From NCBI RefSeq assembly GCF_002095465.1, contig NZ_MLFP01000002.1, forward strand, positions 62,001-126,000: DNA of 64,000 nt, written 5' to 3'. The DNA comes from Pantoea rodasii (GTDB taxonomy: Bacteria > Pseudomonadota > Gammaproteobacteria > Enterobacterales > Enterobacteriaceae). This document shows positions 58,471-64,000 of this stretch, piece after piece. The translations under genes were made by a program, and so were the position numbers. Below the pieces are notes generated by a model. It did not search any database and had not been told where the DNA came from. It worked only from the letters and a program-made list of their open reading frames with translations. Every line of letters begins with the position of its first letter. Position 1 is the first letter of the stretch.

Positions 58471-59790
58471 ATGACACATCGTTTAACCTCCAAGGATATC
58501 CTGGCGCTGGGCTTCATGACGTTTGCCCTGTTCGTCGGCGCAGGAAACATTATCTTTCCACCGATGGTGGGGATTCAATCTGGCGAACACGTTTGGGTTG
58601 CCGCATTCGGCTTTCTGATTACTGCCGTTGGCTTGCCGGTGATGACCGTAATCGCCCTGGCGCGCGTGGGGGGCGGCATTGATGCCCTCAGCTCACCAAT
58701 CGGTAAAGGTGCAGGTCTGTTACTGGCAACGGTTTGCTATCTGGCCGTGGGGCCGCTGTTCGCGACACCGCGTACCGCGACCGTCTCGTTTGAAGTGGGT
58801 ATTGCTCCGCTGACCGGTGATGGCGCACTGCCGCTGTTCATCTATAGCCTGGTTTACTTTGTGCTGGTGATGGGCATTTCCCTCTATCCGGGCAAATTGC
58901 TGGACACCGTTGGCCACTTCCTCGCACCGCTGAAAATCGTAGCGCTGACCATTCTCGGTCTGGCAGCACTGCTGTGGCCGGCCGGTGGTATCGCGCCTGC
59001 AACCGCTGATTACCAGCGTGCAGCCTTCTCCAGCGGCTTCGTGAACGGTTATCTGACTATGGATACGCTGGGCGCGTTGGTGTTCGGTATTGTTATCGTC
59101 AATGCGGCACGTTCTCGCGGCGTTGAAGATGCAAAACTGTTGACCCGTTACACCATGCTGGCAGGTGTGATTGCCGGTGTGGGCTTGACGCTGGTCTACC
59201 TCAGCCTGTTCAAACTTGGTTCTGGCAGCGCCGGCCTGGTTGATCAGAATGCCAATGGTGCGGCGATTCTGCATGCGTATGTGCAGCAGACCTTTGGCGG
59301 CATGGGCAGCTTCTTCCTGGCAGCACTGATTTTCGTGGCTTGCATGGTGACGGCGGTTGGTCTGACCTGCGCCTGTGCGGAATTCTTTGCGCAACACCTG
59401 CCGTTGTCGTATAAAGCGCTGGTCTTTATTCTGGGTCTGTTCTCAATGGTGGTGTCGAATCTCGGCCTGAGCCACTTGATTCAGATCTCGATTCCGGTGC
59501 TGACGGCGATTTATCCACCGTGCATTGTGCTGGTGGTACTGAGCTTCACCCTGAAATGGTGGAACAAAAGCTCGCGCATCATCGCGCCGACCATGCTGGT
59601 AAGCCTGCTGTTCGGTATCGTTGATGCCATCAAAACCACTAACTTTAAAGATGTGCTGCCTCTGTTCAGTCAGCATCTGCCACTGGCCGATCAGGGTCTC
59701 TCCTGGTTGCCGCCATCGCTGGTGATGCTGGTAATTGCTGCGGTGGTGGATCGCGCTAAAGGACGCGAGCAGGTCGCTGTCCATCAGTAA
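58471..59790 (+). CDS. brnQ: Branched-chain amino acid transporter BrnQ
   Basis: Na+ or H+-coupled importer of leucine, isoleucine and valine (LIV-II, LIVCS family), 12 TM segments. Conserved: [90 protein letters not shown] 58471 gives 439 residues, the E. coli length; the frame is open back to 58111. The ribosome site is weak (AGAAG). It follows phoR-side genes and precedes proY, matching E. coli order. Confidence 0.94.
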   Translation: MTHRLTSKDILALGFMTFALFVGAGNIIFPPMVGIQSGEHVWVAAFGFLITAVGLPVMTVIALARVGGGIDALSSPIGKGAGLLLATVCYLAVGPLFATPRTATVSFEVGIAPLTGDGALPLFIYSLVYFVLVMGISLYPGKLLDTVGHFLAPLKIVALTILGLAALLWPAGGIAPATADYQRAAFSSGFVNGYLTMDTLGALVFGIVIVNAARSRGVEDAKLLTRYTMLAGVIAGVGLTLVYLSLFKLGSGSAGLVDQNANGAAILHAYVQQTFGGMGSFFLAALIFVACMVTAVGLTCACAEFFAQHLPLSYKALVFILGLFSMVVSNLGLSHLIQISIPVLTAIYPPCIVLVVLSFTLKWWNKSSRIIAPTMLVSLLFGIVDAIKTTNFKDVLPLFSQHLPLADQGLSWLPPSLVMLVIAAVVDRAKGREQVAVHQ

Positions 59791-59810
59791 TCGACATTGC
59801 TGTTAATTTC

Positions 59811-59836
59811 AACCACGGGCTTGCCCGTGGTTTTTT
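59811..59836 (+). terminator. Terminator after brnQ
   Basis: ACCACGGG / CCCGTGGT stem with loop CTTG and a run of T residues; proY starts 22 bp further on, so proY may have its own promoter or depend on read-through. Confidence 0.8.
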
Positions 59837-59857
59837 CATTTACAAGGTACTGTTGTT

Positions 59858-61213
59858 ATGCAAGAAACCAACACGCTCAAACGCGGACTGAGCACGCGCC
59901 ATATCCGTTTTATGGCGCTGGGATCGGCAATCGGTACCGGGCTGTTTTACGGCTCGGCGGATGCCATCAAAATGGCAGGACCCAGCGTGCTGCTGGCGTA
60001 CATCATCGGCGGTGCGGTGGCGTACATCATCATGCGTGCACTGGGTGAGATGTCAGTCAATAACCCGCAGGCCAGTTCGTTTTCGCGCTATGCGCAGGAC
60101 TATCTGGGCCCTTTAGCGGGTTACATCACCGGCTGGACCTACTGTTTTGAAATCCTGATTGTGGCGATTGCCGACGTGACGGCTTTTGGTATCTACATGG
60201 GCGTGTGGTTCCCGGAGGTGCCGCACTGGATTTGGGTGCTGTCGGTGGTGCTGATTATCGGTGCTATTAACCTGATGAGCGTCAAAGTGTTCGGCGAAGT
60301 CGAGTTCTGGTTCTCCTTCTTCAAAGTCGCCACCATTATCATCATGATCATCGCCGGTTTTGGCATGATTTTCTGGGGCATCGGCAACGGTGGGCAACCA
60401 ACGGGTATCCATAACCTGTGGACCAACGGCGGCTTCTTTGCCCACGGCATTGTTGGCATGCTGCTGTCACTGCAGATGGTGATGTTTGCCTATGGCGGCA
60501 TTGAGATCATCGGTATCACCGCCGGTGAAGCCGAAGAGCCTGAGAAGTCGATTCCACGCGCCATTAACTCGGTTCCGCTGCGTATTCTGGTGTTCTATGT
60601 GGGCACGCTGTTTGTGATCATGTCGATTTACCCCTGGAATCAGGTCGGCACCTCCGGCAGTCCTTTTGTGCTGACTTTCCAACATTTGGGCATTGCAGCG
60701 GCGGCATCGATTCTTAACTTTGTGGTATTGACGGCGTCACTGTCGGCGATCAACAGCGATGTGTTTGGCGTGGGCCGTATGCTGCACGGCATGGCGCAGC
60801 AGGGCCACGCACCGAAGATGTTCCAGAAGGTCTCCGATCGCGGGATTCCGTGGGTCACGGTATTGGTGATGATGTTTGCGATGCTGATCGCGGTGTATCT
60901 CAACTACCTGATGCCAGAGAAAGTGTTCCTGGTGATCGCGTCGCTGGCGACCTTCGCCACGGTGTGGGTGTGGATCATGATTCTGCTGTCGCAGATTGCA
61001 TTCCGCCGCAAGATTGGCAAAGAACAAGCCGATAAGCTGAAATTTGCCGTGCCGGGTGGCAGCAAAACCGCGTGGATTGGCGTGGCGTTCCTGGTGTTTA
61101 TCATTGGGCTAATCGGCTACTTCCCGGATACTCGTGTGTCACTGTTCGTCGGCTTTGGATGGATTGCCCTGCTGCTGCTGGCGTGGCCGCTGGTGAAGAA
61201 GCGTAAAGGATAA
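59858..61213 (+). CDS. proY: Proline-specific permease ProY
   Basis: Amino-acid permease of the APC superfamily (AAT family), 12 TM segments, nearly identical in register to E. coli Pro[115 protein letters not shown]. 451 residues. AAGGTA precedes ATG 59858. Lies directly after brnQ as in E. coli. Confidence 0.94.
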   Translation: MQETNTLKRGLSTRHIRFMALGSAIGTGLFYGSADAIKMAGPSVLLAYIIGGAVAYIIMRALGEMSVNNPQASSFSRYAQDYLGPLAGYITGWTYCFEILIVAIADVTAFGIYMGVWFPEVPHWIWVLSVVLIIGAINLMSVKVFGEVEFWFSFFKVATIIIMIIAGFGMIFWGIGNGGQPTGIHNLWTNGGFFAHGIVGMLLSLQMVMFAYGGIEIIGITAGEAEEPEKSIPRAINSVPLRILVFYVGTLFVIMSIYPWNQVGTSGSPFVLTFQHLGIAAAASILNFVVLTASLSAINSDVFGVGRMLHGMAQQGHAPKMFQKVSDRGIPWVTVLVMMFAMLIAVYLNYLMPEKVFLVIASLATFATVWVWIMILLSQIAFRRKIGKEQADKLKFAVPGGSKTAWIGVAFLVFIIGLIGYFPDTRVSLFVGFGWIALLLLAWPLVKKRKG

Positions 61214-61217
61214 TCCT

Positions 61218-61243
61218 CGGGGTGCGCAGAAATGCGCACCCCG
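61218..61243. terminator. Hairpin between convergent proY and acyltransferase
   Basis: Perfect 10-bp stem CGGGGTGCGC / GCGCACCCCG with loop AGAAAT; no U-tract. Confidence 0.6.
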
Positions 61244-61256
61244 ACTACATCTGCCG

Positions 61257-63209
61257 TTACCAATTACTCCCCAACGCAATCTCTCCGCCCGCCGGGCTGA
61301 GATGATTGTTGTCGTAGTACAGCGGCAGACCGCCGCTGGTGATCATACAACCCTGCTCATTGCACAAATTCTCGCGCAGAGACAGTACGCGCACGCCCTG
61401 CTGTTGATAGCGTTGCAGTAATTTCTCTACCGCCTCTTCCGGGAACTGGAACAGTCTGGTGCGCTCACTCAACAGCGGCGGCGATTCCCACTTGCCAAGC
61501 CACGCACTCAGCTCGCGGCGAACCGGCATGTTGCGGTTGTTACTATAACGCAGCGGGTCAACATCAACGGAAGGCGCATCCTCAATCACCGTGACCTTTT
61601 TACCGGCTTGCCTGAGCTGTGCCACCACGCGGTCCATGCTGGTTTGCAGGGCTTCGAGATTACTTTTCTCTGGATGGCCGGTCTCACGGAAACCCGCGCC
61701 CGGCAACAGGCTCATGCCCGATGCCCAGTAAGCGCTGATCACCACTTCATCCACCTTATCGCTGAGCACCATCTTCAGCACTTCCTGATTGAAGGTGATG
61801 CACTGCTGTGCATGGTTAGGCATCTGACTCACCACGCGCGTGGCACCAATCAAGAAGGGGCAGGAAGCCTTGGTGAGTTGATACAGTGGTTTGTGCTGAC
61901 GCTGGGCGTAGCTGGACACCGAAGCACGCAGCGCGGCAGCATGGCTATCACCAATCAGCGCAATGCCAGGTCGGTCGGTCTGCGGATAACACTCGGCATG
62001 CCGCGAGGGCAGGTTAGCGCCGTAATCCAGCAGGCAGGGATTTCGCTGCGCCGATATTTTCCATGCATCGGCATTGACCACTAATTCACTGACACGCGAT
62101 TTCATGCCGCCGGTTTGCCACAGCAGCACCATTGCCCCTGCCGCGATAGCGGAGGAGGCACAGTAGCCGGGAATCACCCAGCGCGTGCCGTTACCGGCCT
62201 GGCGGAACGGCTGCTCCACAAAGCGCCAGGAAAGCCAGGCAATGACCAGCGCCGCGCCGCTGATAATCAGGCCTTGCCAGATCGTGAGCGGGTGGTCACT
62301 GCAGATGCGGGCCAGGCTGAGTAACGGCCAGTGCCACAAATACCAGGAGTAGGAGATTTTACCGATAAAACGCATCGGTCGGTTCTCTAACAGCATCTGA
62401 TTAAGTTCGCTGCGTGCGCCAATCATCAGGCAACCCGCCACGACCGGAATCATCGCCAGCCAACCAGGAAAACGATCTTCGCCGCCTATCAGCAGGCTGG
62501 CAGCGATAATTATTAACCAGCCAAGCAGATTCAACAGGCTTGCCGCGCGTCCGGTGACGGGCTGCGGCCGCCACAGCGCCAGCAGCACACCTGCGCCTAA
62601 CTCCCACGCGCGGGTCGGCAGCAGATAAAAGGCATGGGTGCTGGCAAAGGAGGTCACATAAATACAGGCCGCCAGCGAAATCACACTGAGGATCAGTACC
62701 ACGCTGCCCATTGTGCGTTTCATGCGTACCGCCAGCAGCAAAATAAATGGCAGCGCAATATAGAACTGTTCTTCAATACCCAACGACCAGGTCATGAGTA
62801 GTGGATTCAAATCAGAATCGGTACTGAAATAGTCGCCGCTTTTCAGCAACAGCATATTCGGCACGGAGATGAATACCGCCACGCTGTATTTGGCTAACTG
62901 GCTGAACTCCAGCGGAGACAGCAGAATAAAGCCCAATAGCAGCAATACCGTCATCATAAAAAATAATGCGGGAGCGATGCGACGGATACGGCGTAAATAG
63001 AATTGATAAAACGAGAAGCGACCTTCGGCGATTTCTTTGCTGATAATAACGCCAATCAGAAAGCCCGAAATAACAAAGAACAGGTCAACCCCAATAAAAC
63101 CGCCCTGTAAGGTTGTGACACCCGAGTGGAACAGAACAACCAGAATAATGGCTACGGCGCGCAGGCCGTCAATATCCGCCCGATAGCGGTGAGAGGCATT
63201 CGCAGTCAT
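61257..63209 (-). CDS. Acyltransferase-3/SGNH O-acetyltransferase (OafA/YrhL type)
   Basis: Integral-membrane enzyme predicted to O-acylate a surface polysaccharide such as LPS O-antigen. The N-terminal acyltransferase-3 domain (residues 1 to about 360) has ten or so TM segments with RYRADIDGLRAVAIILVVLFHSG (catalytic histidine), GGFIGVDLFFVISGFLI, RRIRRIAPALFF and TWSLGIEEQFY. The C-terminal periplasmic SGNH domain shows IALIGDSHAAALR (nucleophile serine) and YYDNNHLSPAGG (Asp-x-x-His). 650 residues, typical. ATG 63209; convergent with proY and downstream of a phosphatase gene on the same strand, without operon-like spacing. Confidence 0.88.
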   Translation of the reverse strand: MTANASHRYRADIDGLRAVAIILVVLFHSGVTTLQGGFIGVDLFFVISGFLIGVIISKEIAEGRFSFYQFYLRRIRRIAPALFFMMTVLLLLGFILLSPLEFSQLAKYSVAVFISVPNMLLLKSGDYFSTDSDLNPLLMTWSLGIEEQFYIALPFILLLAVRMKRTMGSVVLILSVISLAACIYVTSFASTHAFYLLPTRAWELGAGVLLALWRPQPVTGRAASLLNLLGWLIIIAASLLIGGEDRFPGWLAMIPVVAGCLMIGARSELNQMLLENRPMRFIGKISYSWYLWHWPLLSLARICSDHPLTIWQGLIISGAALVIAWLSWRFVEQPFRQAGNGTRWVIPGYCASSAIAAGAMVLLWQTGGMKSRVSELVVNADAWKISAQRNPCLLDYGANLPSRHAECYPQTDRPGIALIGDSHAAALRASVSSYAQRQHKPLYQLTKASCPFLIGATRVVSQMPNHAQQCITFNQEVLKMVLSDKVDEVVISAYWASGMSLLPGAGFRETGHPEKSNLEALQTSMDRVVAQLRQAGKKVTVIEDAPSVDVDPLRYSNNRNMPVRRELSAWLGKWESPPLLSERTRLFQFPEEAVEKLLQRYQQQGVRVLSLRENLCNEQGCMITSGGLPLYYDNNHLSPAGGEIALGSNW

Positions 63210-63500
63210 GTTTTATACCCAGCAGTGAAGGATTTTGTTTTTTATGCGTTCCAGATATGAAAAAAATAAATCGGCGCATCCTGTCGCCGAAAAAAAATAA
63301 CAAAGGAGAAAATTGAGTAATACAAGGGATGATTGACGGAGACAGAATACCCGTTTTCACTGCGGAAACATCAGGGCGAGAAAAAATTAGAATAATCGCA
63401 GATCAATGAAATAAATCATATTGATGGCGCTGAAGCGTTAAGACGGAAAAGTTAAGCCTGGATTATCCATCAGGCTTATTTCCATCTGAGAAAAACGGGG

Positions 63501-64000
63501 TTACAGGCTGCTATGGGCGGGCAGTAGCGCTTTAAGCTGCGGATAAATCACCGCGTTGGCGAGCAGCACCGGATTGCCCTGTTGCAGGCCGCCATGGCTG
63601 AGGTAATCATTGGTGATCCCGCCGGCCTCGCGCATTAACACGATCCCCGGTAAACCGTCCCATGGATTCATATGCGCTTCGTAATAGCCGATCAGACGGC
63701 CGGCCGCCGCCCACGCACTCATCAACGCGCCCGAACCGTTGCGAATGAACATGCCGCCTTGAGAGAGTAAACCGCCAATAAACGCCGTGAGCGGTTCCGC
63801 CGGTTGGCTGTTGGAACTGCTGAGGCCAAGCATCCCTTGATTGAGCTGCTGTGCGCTGTGGGCCTGGAGGCGTTTTTCATTCACCCACGCTCCGCGGCCA
63901 CGGCAGGCGTGGAAGGTTTCATGATGATTGGGATCGCACACCACGCCGATAACCGGTTCGTTTTCACACACAATGGCCAGTGATACGCACCAGTTGTGTA
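63501..64000 (-). CDS. Inositol-monophosphatase-family protein (5' end outside window)
   Basis: The frame continues past the window edge, so only the C-terminal 166 or so residues are seen: HNWCVSLAIVCENEPVIGVVCDPNHHETFHACRGRGAW, GSGALMSAWAAAGRLIGYYEAHMNPWDGLPGIVLMREAGG. The WDGLPGIVLMREAGG motif carries the third metal-binding aspartate of the family. Likely a Mg2+-dependent phosphomonoesterase acting on inositol phosphate, histidinol phosphate, a nucleotide or a sulfonucleotide; the subgroup cannot be decided from this fragment. A GTG at 63971 is internal, not the start. Confidence 0.8.
   Translation of the reverse strand, partial: HNWCVSLAIVCENEPVIGVVCDPNHHETFHACRGRGAWVNEKRLQAHSAQQLNQGMLGLSSSNSQPAEPLTAFIGGLLSQGGMFIRNGSGALMSAWAAAGRLIGYYEAHMNPWDGLPGIVLMREAGGITNDYLSHGGLQQGNPVLLANAVIYPQLKALLPAHSSL

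Overview
The window looks like a chromosomal segment of an Erwiniaceae member, most likely Pantoea. This rests on gene content and order: many proteins read as close relatives of E. coli K-12 proteins, and the order iraP-psiF-proC-yaiI-aroL-yaiA-aroM-ppnP-rdgC-mak-sbcC-sbcD-phoB-phoR-brnQ-proY follows the E. coli 8-9 minute region, with lineage-specific blocks between the shared genes. I see no tRNA, rRNA, prophage, insertion sequence or CRISPR array.

Layout, 1-16 kb: the end of a polysaccharide operon (partial gene plus GT2 glycosyltransferase); sdaC; two chemotaxis genes (a methyl-accepting chemotaxis protein and a frameshifted cheV), each behind a recognisable sigma-28 promoter; dbpA; a YmgB/AriR-type connector; a frameshifted Tat-exported amidohydrolase; a LysR regulator; a CynX-type exporter; the complete lldPRD L-lactate operon with two identical operators; osmC.

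16-28 kb: very small genes (yniD and an overlapping 39-residue membrane protein, a 56-residue lipoprotein, a 21-residue membrane protein), a CPBP protease, a frameshifted GGDEF/EAL protein, a frameshifted I78 inhibitor lipoprotein, a YcgZ-like connector, mdtG, lacZ with a lac-type operator but no lacI or lacY nearby, a glycine-rich lipoprotein, iraP and psiF. phoA is not between iraP and psiF.

28-48 kb: a symporter/NagB-like/NagA-like amino-sugar operon; a Rieske-FAD oxidoreductase; proC, yaiI, a frameshifted DUF2076 gene, aroL and yaiA; an IclR regulator followed by an OPT transporter-DUF1177-aroM operon; ppnP; a strongly structured non-coding element of about 440 bp; rdgC; mak; and an ethanolamine-type permease divergent from a kinase, with an AraC regulator downstream.

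48-64 kb: a TolA-like lipoprotein, sbcC (frameshifted) and sbcD, phoB-phoR behind a Pho box, a frameshifted PstS-like gene, a frameshifted cobalamin-independent methionine-synthase-like gene behind MetJ-type boxes, brnQ, proY, an acyltransferase-SGNH protein and a partial inositol-monophosphatase-family gene.

Eight otherwise conserved genes each carry one single-base indel, mostly in or beside short homopolymers. That pattern points to sequencing or assembly error more than to real gene decay. The best candidates for new biology are the OPT-DUF1177-AroM operon, the structured element at 41.5-41.95 kb, the permease/kinase/AraC cluster with repeated operator half-sites, several unannotated microproteins, and orphan operators whose regulators are not encoded nearby.
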